From RXOA01 sp964554715 (GTDB lineage Bacteria; Bipolaricaulota; Bipolaricaulia; UBA7950; UBA9294): DNA of 37,779 nucleotides. Under the pieces are notes generated by a model. The model ran no database searches, had not been told where the DNA came from, and saw only the letters and a program-made list of their open reading frames with translations. Position 1 is the first letter of the stretch, and each line of letters opens with the position of its first letter. Shown here in pieces: positions 15,886 to 23,011 of this stretch. The stretch lies in assembly GCA_964554715.1 (NCBI GenBank), contig CAZKPU010000009.1, positions 1-37,779 of the forward strand, in the 5' to 3' direction. The position numbers were made by a program, and so were the translations under genes.

Positions 15886-17225
15886 GATATCTCCCTCTTT
15901 CGGACCGCTTTGCGGTAGCCTTCGTCTTGCGTAATCACGACCGGAGTTCCTTGTGCAAGGAACCCCTCCTCACAGATGACGTCGATCCGTTCGTTCCCGA
16001 ACAAGCCCGTTCCGACCGGTCTCAAATCGGTTGCGGCAACACCTTCGCGTCCGACCCAATCTTGATCCGATGAACTCCCTTTGCCCTGTCCACGCCCGCC
16101 GAACGCGCGTCCGGTGATCGCGGTGGGGAGGATGACGCCGCCGAACCGCAAACGTGTCTTCGGAAGGCGGGTGAGCAATACGACGACAACCACAATCGAG
16201 ACGAAGACCCCGCCGACAACTGCAGCTACGGCGGTGAGTGTGTCTTGGGATCGGGTGAACGGCCCGGTCATCGCTGTGTAGAACCCAAGTCCGATCAGCA
16301 CCAATCCGGCCAAACCAGCAAGCCCGAAGTCTACGGCGGTGAATGCGAACACCTCGAGGAGAACGGCGAAGAACCCTCCGAGCACAAACGCGATCGATTC
16401 CCAACCGGCCAGACCGACAAGGAAGTTGGCCCAGAAGAAGGCGGCAAGACACAGCGTCCCAACGATGCCAAACACGCCGATCCCGGGGATCAGCATCTCG
16501 ACGAACAACCCCAACAGCCCGAGGGTGATGAGCACGGCCGCCAGCCACGGGATCGTGAGCGTATCAACGATCTGATCGACAACACGCGACTGGAAGCGGA
16601 TGATCTCCTGGTCCGCGAGCCCCTCGGCGGAGAGCGCCGCCTCCAAGGACGCCGCTTCGGACGAGGCAACCCCGAGCGTCACGGCCTCGCCGGTGGTCAA
16701 GCTGAGGAGCTTGTCGGCCTCGATGACTCCGGGCACAACCACATCGGGATCGACCATCGCTTCCGCCAGATCGATCGGCTTTCCGGTCGCTTCGGCCGTA
16801 GCGGCAAACAACGATCGTGCCGCGGCGATCTCCTTTTCGGATGCTGCAATGACCGTTGCGCCTTCGATCAAGACGGGGGTCGCTGCGCCGATGACTCCCC
16901 CTGGTGCCATGTAGATGACATCGCAAGCCAAAGCCAGAAGTGCACCGGCGGAGAACGCCTCGCGATCGATGTAGGCGAACGTAGGCGGGGTTGCAGCGAG
17001 GAGTTCATCCCGGATCGTTACGGCGGCATCGAGGTATCCCCCGGGTGTGGACAACACAAGGACAATCGCATCGGCGACCTGTTCTTCCGCTTCGGCGATC
17101 CCACGGCGTACGTAGGCGGAACTGCCACGACCGATTTCTCCATCGATGGTGAGAATCCACACATCTGCCGACAGTGAGAAAGCGATTCCCAACAGCAAAC
17201 AGACAGCGAATCCCAGTCGTTTCAT
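15882..17225 (-). CDS. NfeD-type membrane-bound ClpP-class serine protease
   Basis: Long-form NfeD protein of 447 residues paired with FloA. It starts with a signal or anchor segment (residues 4-20). A ClpP-like protease domain follows with the glycine-rich STPGGYLDAA and the nucleophile Ser92 in FSAGALLALACD. Lys131 in ASEKEI is a good candidate for the catalytic Lys, by comparison with archaeal 1510-N proteases that use a Ser-Lys pair. Several membrane helices come next, and a C-terminal OB-fold NfeD domain (VGREGVAATDLRPVGTGLFG and VICEEGFLAQGTPVVI). The ATG at 17228 lies 3 bp further upstream. GGAGGT abuts these start codons, but the promoter position suggests it may not be transcribed. 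Confidence 0.9.
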   Translation of the reverse strand: MKRLGFAVCLLLGIAFSLSADVWILTIDGEIGRGSSAYVRRGIAEAEEQVADAIVLVLSTPGGYLDAAVTIRDELLAATPPTFAYIDREAFSAGALLALACDVIYMAPGGVIGAATPVLIEGATVIAASEKEIAAARSLFAATAEATGKPIDLAEAMVDPDVVVPGVIEADKLLSLTTGEAVTLGVASSEAASLEAALSAEGLADQEIIRFQSRVVDQIVDTLTIPWLAAVLITLGLLGLFVEMLIPGIGVFGIVGTLCLAAFFWANFLVGLAGWESIAFVLGGFFAVLLEVFAFTAVDFGLAGLAGLVLIGLGFYTAMTGPFTRSQDTLTAVAAVVGGVFVSIVVVVVLLTRLPKTRLRFGGVILPTAITGRAFGGRGQGKGSSSDQDWVGREGVAATDLRPVGTGLFGNERIDVICEEGFLAQGTPVVITQDEGYRKAVRKREIS

Positions 17226-17234
17226 CATACCTCC

Positions 17235-17263
17235 AATGTAGGAGAAACTGTGAGTGGAGTCAA
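17235..17263 (-). promoter_or_regulatory. nfeD-floA promoter, leaderless type
   Basis: Minus strand: TTGACT (17258-17263), 17-bp spacer, TACATT (17235-17240), then GGAGGT and two ATGs. The -10 box ends 6 nt before the first ATG (17228) and 9 nt before the second (17225). Transcription should begin at about the start codons. Confidence 0.65.
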
Positions 17264-17295
17264 CTTTTGCCGTGTTGCGGCCGCTGCTTGGACAC

Positions 17296-17733
17296 TTACG
17301 AGCCGGAAAGCTCCGATGTGCAATGGGGGCAACGCACAGCATCGAGGGGAACAGCGGTCTTGCAGTAGGGACAGGTCTTTGTCGTTGCCGGTGCCGGCTC
17401 CTCGGGTTTCTGCATCCGCTGAACCGATCGAAGGATCATGTATGCGACGAGGGCGATAATCAGGAAGTTCACGATGCTGTTGATGAACGAACCGTAGTAG
17501 ATCGCCGCCGCACCTGCTTCCCGTGCAGCCGCCGCAGACTCGTAGGCAACGCCCGACATGTTGACGTAGAGATTGGCGAAATCCACGTTTCCAACGAGCT
17601 TCCCGATGAGAGGCATAATCAGGTCGTTGATGAACGAGGACACAAGTGCGGCAAACGCCATTCCGATGAGGAACGCTACCGCGATCTGTGGGAGGTTGCC
17701 GCGCGTGATGAACTCCTTGAACCCCTTCAACAT
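17296..17733 (-). CDS. mscL: Large-conductance mechanosensitive channel with C-terminal zinc ribbon
   Basis: Pentameric membrane channel that opens under osmotic downshock. Residues 1-45 (MLKGFKEFITRGNLPQIAVA, then GMAFAALVSSFINDLIMP) are the conserved MscL N-terminus and first helix. YGSFINSIVNFLIIALVAYM is the second helix. The usual C-terminal bundle is followed by a rubredoxin-like ribbon CPYCK...VRCPHC (Cys121, 124, 135, 138), which classical MscL lacks. Length is 145 residues. The ATG at 17733 is preceded by AAAGGAGGAGATC, so the in-frame residues before it are excluded. It lies 67 bp upstream of nfeD on the same strand. Confidence 0.92.
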   Translation of the reverse strand: MLKGFKEFITRGNLPQIAVAFLIGMAFAALVSSFINDLIMPLIGKLVGNVDFANLYVNMSGVAYESAAAAREAGAAAIYYGSFINSIVNFLIIALVAYMILRSVQRMQKPEEPAPATTKTCPYCKTAVPLDAVRCPHCTSELSGS

Positions 17734-17780
17734 GATCTCCTCCTTTTGATGCCCGATCCAGCATAGGCAGACCACGACCC

Positions 17781-17810
17781 AGCATAGATCGGCATCCGTC
17801 CTTCGGTCAA
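17781..17810 (-). promoter_or_regulatory. mscL promoter
   Basis: Minus strand: TTGACC (17805-17810), 18-bp spacer, TATGCT (17781-17786), giving a leader of about 40 nt that contains the strong Shine-Dalgarno. A second TATGCT occurs 21 bp downstream (17760-17765) within a direct repeat. Confidence 0.5.
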
Positions 17811-18015
17811 CCGGCACGGGATAGGAAGTGATTCCGTGACCTCCAGCGTTCGGTGCGGATAGGGACTCATTCGATATCCACGGGTGCTTGGCCGGATATG
17901 ACTCTGGTCTATGGCTGCCTGTCGGTCACGTCCTTGAGAACCGCAATGGCCGATGGAACGCCGTTTGAGAGAAGATTTTCCACCGTTCTTCCGGAGTTCC
18001 CGGTTGCGACAGGGG

Positions 18016-18044
18016 TTGCTCCTGCTGCCTGGGGCGCGTACCTT
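18016..18044 (+). promoter_or_regulatory. Promoter of CsgG-like gene
   Basis: TTGCTC (18016-18021), 17-bp spacer, TACCTT (18039-18044). Predicted initiation near 18051 leaves a short leader holding GGAAGGAG ahead of the ATG at 18067. Confidence 0.45.
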
Positions 18045-18066
18045 GACAGATGAGGAAGGAGCTGGA

Positions 18067-19041
18067 ATGGATGGCACAAAGGCGATGGTTTTCTCTGTGT
18101 TCGTCGGGATCGCGATGATTGCGGCGCTTGCAGCGTGGATGATCCCCGAACCTTCCCAACGCGCCGTGGTCACGATGGACCGGCTCGACGTTGTCGTGCT
18201 ACCGTTTGCCAACAGCTCGAGTTGGCCGGGCGCGGGGGACACGGTTGAAGCCAGGACGGAAGCCCGCCTTGTCCAGGCTCCGGGAATCGACGTCTACAAC
18301 CGCAGCGAATTGGACGCGCTGCTCGGAGACCAGGTTCTCGGCAGGCTGGGGCTTCTCGATCCGGAAACCGCCGAACGGATCGGATCGCTCATCGGGGTTA
18401 CACGGCTCATCGGCGGCACGATCTACAGCGTTCGGTTCACGGAGGAGGAGACAACGATCTGCGAGTCGTGGGACGGCGGGACGTGTGTTTCGGCTGTGCC
18501 GGCGCTCGACCGCTCGGTTCGAGTCCTTGCTCAGATCGAGGTCGTCGATGCGACAACAGGGCGGATCGAGACGGCGATCGATGCGAACGGAGAAGCCACG
18601 ATCACGACCCGACAAGTCGAGCCGTTCTCCGGCTACGATGCGCTGGTCGCAGCCGCGGCCGACGAGATTGCCGCGGATGTCGCCTCGACGCTGACCGATA
18701 CGTACACCCGGGGATTGCGCTACGGCCTGTACCGTGATGTGGAAGAGAAGCGCGACGGATTCGTCGGGCAAGACGAATCAACGCGCTTTCGCTCGGCGGG
18801 CGACGCGGCGTGGGTCAACCTCGTGATCCACTACACGCGCGTCAAGGATGACGATGAGGTGACCCTGCTCTGGTTAGACGATGAGATGCGGGTCATCGAT
18901 GAAGACGCTGACGTCGTCTCGGAAGGCGAGTGGCGGCTGTACCGGCTTGGGCTTGAGGGGCTGGAAGAAGGCCGCTATACCGTGATCGGTGTCTTGAACG
19001 GCGTGGAGGCGTTTGCGAAGCCGTTCATTGTCGAACCGTGA
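18067..19041 (+). CDS. Membrane-anchored CsgG-like protein
   Basis: Protein of 324 residues with an uncleaved-looking N-terminal membrane helix (AMVFSVFVGIAMIAALAAWM) and no lipobox cysteine. The extracytoplasmic part starts RLDVVVLPFANSSSW, then EARTEARLVQAPGIDVYNRS and GSLIGVTRLIGGTIYSVR. This pattern (VVLPF, terminal activity, Ser/Arg-E-L, GA/GV..lI.G.i) is that of the CsgG/curli-assembly-like fold. CsgG itself is a lipoprotein pore; this protein could be a soluble periplasmic relative of the LpoB/TolB-N type. The ATG at 18067 with GGAAGGAG upstream was chosen over an upstream open frame from 17953. It is followed 40 bp later by another anchored protein. Function unknown. Confidence 0.65.
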   Translation: MDGTKAMVFSVFVGIAMIAALAAWMIPEPSQRAVVTMDRLDVVVLPFANSSSWPGAGDTVEARTEARLVQAPGIDVYNRSELDALLGDQVLGRLGLLDPETAERIGSLIGVTRLIGGTIYSVRFTEEETTICESWDGGTCVSAVPALDRSVRVLAQIEVVDATTGRIETAIDANGEATITTRQVEPFSGYDALVAAAADEIAADVASTLTDTYTRGLRYGLYRDVEEKRDGFVGQDESTRFRSAGDAAWVNLVIHYTRVKDDDEVTLLWLDDEMRVIDEDADVVSEGEWRLYRLGLEGLEEGRYTVIGVLNGVEAFAKPFIVEP

Positions 19042-19081
19042 GAGCGTACGTGACCGATACGCAGGACGGAAGGATCGGACC

Positions 19082-19804
19082 ATGACCCGATGGATTCCCT
19101 ATGTACTGGTTGCCCTGGCGGCGGGGCTGATCGTCGCCGGCGTCGCCATCTGGAGAGCGCGTCCGGTGGACGTGGACCCACCGCCCGAATGGTTCGTGCA
19201 TGCCGAATCACCAACGATCTACGGATCCGGGCGAACGCCCTACGGGTACGAAGGACTGGAGTCGCATCCCGCCGACGGATGGATTGATATCTCCTGGACG
19301 CCCGGCCGGGGCGGGGCGGTCGAGTTCTCGATCGAATACGCGAAAACGGTTGAGGCGGGAACGGAGCCGGTGATCGTGCGGGGGTCGGGCCTGCTCGATG
19401 CTCAAAGCCTCGTTTTCGAGGAGAGCCGTGTTCTCGGCACAACAGGGCTGGGCAACGTGCCGCTTCCCGAGACGCATGCACTTGTTGCTGGAGAAGCCAG
19501 GTTCGAGGTCACTGGATTGCCGTCGAGCCGTACCGCCGAGCCGGAGTCCTTTGAGGGGTGGTGGATGGTTGCCGACGCGCTTCGACGGAGGGATGGAGCC
19601 GTTCGTCAATCCGGCTTGATCTACAGCCCGTTGCTTCGGGATCAATCGGGGTTCTCGGATAAGACGCGCACCGAGGCGACACTGATCCTCGGCGACTTGG
19701 AACAGCCGGCTCTTCAAGCTGTATTCGCTCGAGTCGACCTTGTGCAATCTCCCTCTCGCACAGCCGCAGACGGGTCCGCTATTGCGGAGACGAACCTCCG
19801 CTAG
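19082..19804 (+). CDS. Membrane-anchored protein of unknown function
   Basis: I do not recognise this family. The 240-residue product begins MTRWIPYVLVALAAGLIVAG, a clear N-terminal membrane anchor or signal, followed by an acidic, beta-rich domain. The rest contains evenly spaced strands (WIDISWTPGRGGAVEFSIEY, VIVRGSGLLDAQSLVFEESR, EARFEVTGLPSS), consistent with an Ig-like or beta-sandwich fold. GGAAGGAT precedes the ATG. It lies 40 bp after the CsgG-like gene on the same strand and is probably co-transcribed and exported to the same compartment. Its last 26 bp overlap the convergent trkA gene. Confidence 0.6.
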   Translation: MTRWIPYVLVALAAGLIVAGVAIWRARPVDVDPPPEWFVHAESPTIYGSGRTPYGYEGLESHPADGWIDISWTPGRGGAVEFSIEYAKTVEAGTEPVIVRGSGLLDAQSLVFEESRVLGTTGLGNVPLPETHALVAGEARFEVTGLPSSRTAEPESFEGWWMVADALRRRDGAVRQSGLIYSPLLRDQSGFSDKTRTEATLILGDLEQPALQAVFARVDLVQSPSRTAADGSAIAETNLR

Positions 19805-20621
19805 GCTCAGACGGAGGCCGCCCATCTCGGTCGACAAGGTCCGCGTCTTCACTTTGCGGCGGGGCGTTCTGTTCCGATTCGACAATGGCATCGATGGCAT
19901 CCAAATCACGCACGGTCTCACGAGAGCGGACCGGCCGACGCCACCGCCGCTGGGCCTCGAAGTAGTCGGCCGCTTCATCGGCTGCAGCGGCTGCGCACAC
20001 CAGCAACAGCTGATCGCCGGGCCGGAGCCGCTCCACGCCGGTTGGGAGGATCAGCGCGTTGTCGAGAGAACGCACAACGGCACCGATGATGAACGAGTGT
20101 CGCTGCTTCCGGTCGGCGTAGATTTCCTGCACGGTCTTTCCGGCGACGCGAGATTTCTCGGTGACCCGGACGACAACAACGGTTCCGCGGCCCGACGCGA
20201 AGTCGATCAGCCGTCGGATATCGGGCCTTTCGATCTCGAGGAGGAGTTCGTCAAGAAACAGGGACGTCGTATCGATGATCGTCGAAACTCCGGCATGCTC
20301 ATACGCTGTGCGATACTGCGGGTTCGGCATTCGTGCGATGACCCGTGCAGCTCCCGCGCTGCGCGCGAGAATGGCGAACGCCAAGTTGTCAGCGCTTTCC
20401 CGCAACAAACCGACCGCGACATCGGATCGCCCGATGTCGGCCTCTTCGAGGATGCTGATGTCCGTGGCGTTTCCACACAGTGTGATCACACCGAGGGAAG
20501 ATGCCGCGAAGTCACACACCCCCTTGTTCAGGTCGATGGCAACCAACTCGTGGCGGTTGGCGACAAGATGTGACAGCAAACGCCGACCTGCCAGCCCCAA
20601 TCCCGCAATCACAATCCGCAA
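19779..20621 (-). CDS. trkA: Trk potassium uptake regulator TrkA
   Basis: Cytosolic RCK protein that gates TrkH in response to nucleotides. The N-terminal Rossmann domain reads IVIAGLGLAGRRLLSHL (GxGxxG) with VAIDLN supplying the acidic residue at the end of strand 2. The TrkA-C domain follows (VVVVRVTEKSRVAGKTVQEI ... GVERLRPGDQLLLVCA). It has one RCK_N and one RCK_C, the short single-unit form of 280 residues, with a low-complexity acidic C-terminal tail. It starts with TTG at 20621 after GGAGGGAC. trkH ends 9 bp upstream, so the two form one transcript. The C-terminus overlaps the convergent gene by 26 bp. Confidence 0.9.
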   Translation of the reverse strand: MRIVIAGLGLAGRRLLSHLVANRHELVAIDLNKGVCDFAASSLGVITLCGNATDISILEEADIGRSDVAVGLLRESADNLAFAILARSAGAARVIARMPNPQYRTAYEHAGVSTIIDTTSLFLDELLLEIERPDIRRLIDFASGRGTVVVVRVTEKSRVAGKTVQEIYADRKQRHSFIIGAVVRSLDNALILPTGVERLRPGDQLLLVCAAAAADEAADYFEAQRRWRRPVRSRETVRDLDAIDAIVESEQNAPPQSEDADLVDRDGRPPSEPSGGSSPQ

Positions 20622-20630
20622 CAGTCCCTC

Positions 20631-22115
20631 CTATCGTTTCCATGTGCGTCGCGAGAGCAACAGGAGAAGAGGTAGGATCTCCAACCGCCCGGCGATCATC
20701 GTGAGAATGTACCATAATTTCCCTGCCGGATTGAATGTGGCGAGCATCTCCGACGGCATCAAGCTGGGGCCGACATTGCTCAGGGCCGAGGCTGTGGCTG
20801 AGGCTGAGTGGAGTGCGCCTTGCCCGGTCACCATGGCCGTGACGATGGAGCCGACGACAAGGTAGGCGGCCCATGTGAACGACACCGCCAGTGTATGGTC
20901 CATATACGGCTTGCTGATGACGGCGCCGTCGTGCATAAGAACGGTGCGCTCGTGCGGCGTGCGTGTCGAGCGGCGTAGTTGATGCGCGGTCAAACGTGTC
21001 AGAAGGGTGATCCGGAGGACCTTCAACCCGCCGGCGGTCGATCCGATGCAGCCTCCGACGATCGTCAGCGCGATCAGAACGAGGCGCGCCGCATCCGAGA
21101 ACCATGGATCACCGAGCGCGCGGGTGGTGAACCCCGTCGAAGTCCCGATCGAAGCCACATGGAAGATCGTCTCGCCCAGCTTGCGAAGCGTGCTTTCCGA
21201 CGAGGCGGTATTGGCGCCGAACCATACGATCATCCCCGCCCCGATCAGCAACAGGAGCCAAATGCGAAGCTCGCTGTTGGCGAACAGTCGTCGGGCTCTG
21301 CCGCGAAGAAGGTTCCACAGCAGGAGGAAGCTGGTTGCACCGAGAAGCATGAACAGAACGATCGTTGCTTCGATCGCCGGGGCGTGTTCGTACCCTGCGG
21401 CCCGGAAGTAGCCGATGTTTGCGTCGTGTGTCGAGAACCCTCCGGTGGAGACCGTCGAGAGGGCGTGCGCGACGGCGTCAAACGGGGTCATTCCCTCAAG
21501 CCAGAGAACGACGCCGCAGGCGGCGGTCATGCATACGTACAGCAGCCACAACTTGCGCAGCGAGGCGAACAGCCCCGGAGAGAGACGTTGTGAGAACGCG
21601 GTGTGCGCTTCGACGGCGAGCAGGCTGTGAGACTCCCCGCGCAACGCAACTGTCAGGAACAGCGTGAAGATCCCCAGCCCACCAACCCATTGGGTCAACG
21701 CTCGCCAGAACAACAGGCTGTGCGGAAGCCCGTCAAGCCCGTGGAGTACGGTGACACCTGTGGTGGTCAGGCCGCTGACGGCCTCGATCAGTGCATCCAG
21801 GTACGACAGGTCGAGAGCGATCCAGTACGGAAGCGCACCGAGCGCTGAAAGACCGATCCAGCCGATGGCGGCAACAGCCATCGCAGTGCCGGCCGAAAGC
21901 CTGTGCGGACGGAATACGGTGACAAGAACCATGCCCAGGGCCGCCGCTGCTGCCGCCGGGATCACATAGATCCGCATCGGAAACCGAACCGTCTCGGCGA
22001 ACAGAGCGCTGACAAGGAGAGGCAACGCTTGCAGTACAGCAAAACCCAGGCAGACAATGCCCAAGTAGTGGAAGACGGTGCTCACACGTTTGACGGTTGC
22101 TTCCTCGACCAGCAT
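20631..22115 (-). CDS. trkH: Trk-type potassium channel subunit TrkH
   Basis: Integral membrane K+ uptake subunit. The four pore-loop segments characteristic of the SKT superfamily are visible: SGLTTTGVTVLHG, STVSTGGFSTHDA, IGTSTGFTTRALG and SALSNVGPSLMP, each with the filter glycine. Many hydrophobic helices surround them. It is partnered with trkA immediately downstream. The ATG at 22115 lies 7 nt after a TATAAT box. The ATG at 22124 overlaps that box, although GAGGT precedes it. Length from 22115 is 494 residues, and the longer open frame (to 22280) is non-coding upstream sequence. Confidence 0.93.
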   Translation of the reverse strand: MLVEEATVKRVSTVFHYLGIVCLGFAVLQALPLLVSALFAETVRFPMRIYVIPAAAAAALGMVLVTVFRPHRLSAGTAMAVAAIGWIGLSALGALPYWIALDLSYLDALIEAVSGLTTTGVTVLHGLDGLPHSLLFWRALTQWVGGLGIFTLFLTVALRGESHSLLAVEAHTAFSQRLSPGLFASLRKLWLLYVCMTAACGVVLWLEGMTPFDAVAHALSTVSTGGFSTHDANIGYFRAAGYEHAPAIEATIVLFMLLGATSFLLLWNLLRGRARRLFANSELRIWLLLLIGAGMIVWFGANTASSESTLRKLGETIFHVASIGTSTGFTTRALGDPWFSDAARLVLIALTIVGGCIGSTAGGLKVLRITLLTRLTAHQLRRSTRTPHERTVLMHDGAVISKPYMDHTLAVSFTWAAYLVVGSIVTAMVTGQGALHSASATASALSNVGPSLMPSEMLATFNPAGKLWYILTMIAGRLEILPLLLLLSRRTWKR

Positions 22116-22122
22116 GCCGTCC

Positions 22123-22128
22123 ATTATA
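22123..22128 (-). promoter_or_regulatory. trkH -10 box, leaderless type
   Basis: Minus strand TATAAT at 22123-22128, a perfect consensus -10, with exactly 7 nt between it and the ATG at 22115. No convincing -35 box is present at 16-18 bp. Confidence 0.5.
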
Positions 22129-22224
22129 AGACCTCGTCTGCCGAGGTATGGTATGCCGTCGTACACTCGAAGGGGTACCGGCGGGACGGCGATCCGTGGA
22201 CCCCTCAACGGCAAGGAGGCCACA

Positions 22225-23010
22225 ATGAACAACCCAACTCTTGAGATCCTCGCTTCCCATCGATCGATTCGGAAGTACACAGCGGATGTGCCATCGGACG
22301 ATGTTGTGAAGGCGATGGTCCGTGCCGGACAGCAGGCGCCGTTTTCCGGTCAGCTTGCCAGCGTCGTTCTCGAACGGGACGCGCAGCACAACCCGTGGAA
22401 CGCGCCGCTTCTATTCACGCTGTGCGTGGACATGGCTCGGATGGAGCGGATCATGGCGAAGCGGGACTGGACCGTGGTTGCGAGCGATCTCTGCATGCTT
22501 TGGTTCGGCGTCCAAGATGCATCGTTGATGGCCCAGAACATGATTGTGGCTGCGGAGAGCCTCGGACTTGGGACGTGCCTTCTCGGGGCGGCACCGTTCA
22601 TGGCGAAGGCGCTCGCCAAGAGGTTGGGTCTTCCGCAGAGGGTCTTTCCGGTGGTGCAGATGACCGTCGGCTACCCGGACGAAAACCCGGCAACGCGCCC
22701 GAGATACCCGCTGGATCTTGCGCTGCACGAGGGTCGCTACCGTGTCCCTGATGACAACGCGGTTGAGCGGGCGATGTCCGTGATGGACAACGGCTATCTC
22801 GCTCAGGACTACTACCGGGAAGCCGGAGCGATGATCCCGCTTACGGAAGGCAAGGAAGAGACGTTCACCTACGATACCTACAGTTGGACCGAACACATCT
22901 CGCGCAAGTGGGGTCAGTGGATGGCCGACCCGAATGAACTGACGGAACCCCTGCGCGAACAGGGGTTCCTTGTTCAAGTCGATCTCGATTCGAGCGACCG
23001 ACAAGATTGA
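22225..23010 (+). CDS. Nitroreductase-family flavoprotein
   Basis: FMN-dependent oxidoreductase of the nitroreductase fold, 262 residues. The start LEILASHRSIRKYTADVPSD is the typical family opening (R-RSIRxF). SGQLASVVL and ESLGLGTCLLGA are the expected FMN-contact and dimer segments, and VFPVVQMTVGYPDE is the conserved GYP stretch. A C-terminal extension of about 60 residues (YYREAGAMIPLTEGKEE onward) is like NfsA/FRP-type members. The physiological substrate is unknown. The ATG at 22225 is preceded by AAGGAGG. Upstream it diverges from trkH, and downstream it converges on the transporter gene with 1 bp between stop codons. A perfect hairpin lies inside its last codons. Confidence 0.85.
   Translation: MNNPTLEILASHRSIRKYTADVPSDDVVKAMVRAGQQAPFSGQLASVVLERDAQHNPWNAPLLFTLCVDMARMERIMAKRDWTVVASDLCMLWFGVQDASLMAQNMIVAAESLGLGTCLLGAAPFMAKALAKRLGLPQRVFPVVQMTVGYPDENPATRPRYPLDLALHEGRYRVPDDNAVERAMSVMDNGYLAQDYYREAGAMIPLTEGKEETFTYDTYSWTEHISRKWGQWMADPNELTEPLREQGFLVQVDLDSSDRQD
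22944..22969. terminator. Perfect 10-bp hairpin inside the end of the nitroreductase gene
   Basis: GGAACCCCTG (22944-22953), loop CGCGAA, CAGGGGTTCC (22960-22969), followed on the plus strand by CTTGTTC-like, only partly T-rich sequence (TTGTT). It lies between two convergent genes whose stops are 1 bp apart, so it may act as a shared terminator, but it encodes amino acids and lacks a strong U-tract. Confidence 0.35.
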
Positions 23011-23011
23011 T

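Larger units (their letters stand above)
17734..18066. other. 333-bp divergent region between mscL and the CsgG-like gene
   Basis: Contains the two outward-facing promoters listed separately and a 13-bp direct repeat with a 21-bp period (17754-17766 and 17775-17787, one mismatch). A 51-codon open frame on the plus strand ending at 18053 has no recognisable features, so I do not call it a gene. Confidence 0.5.
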
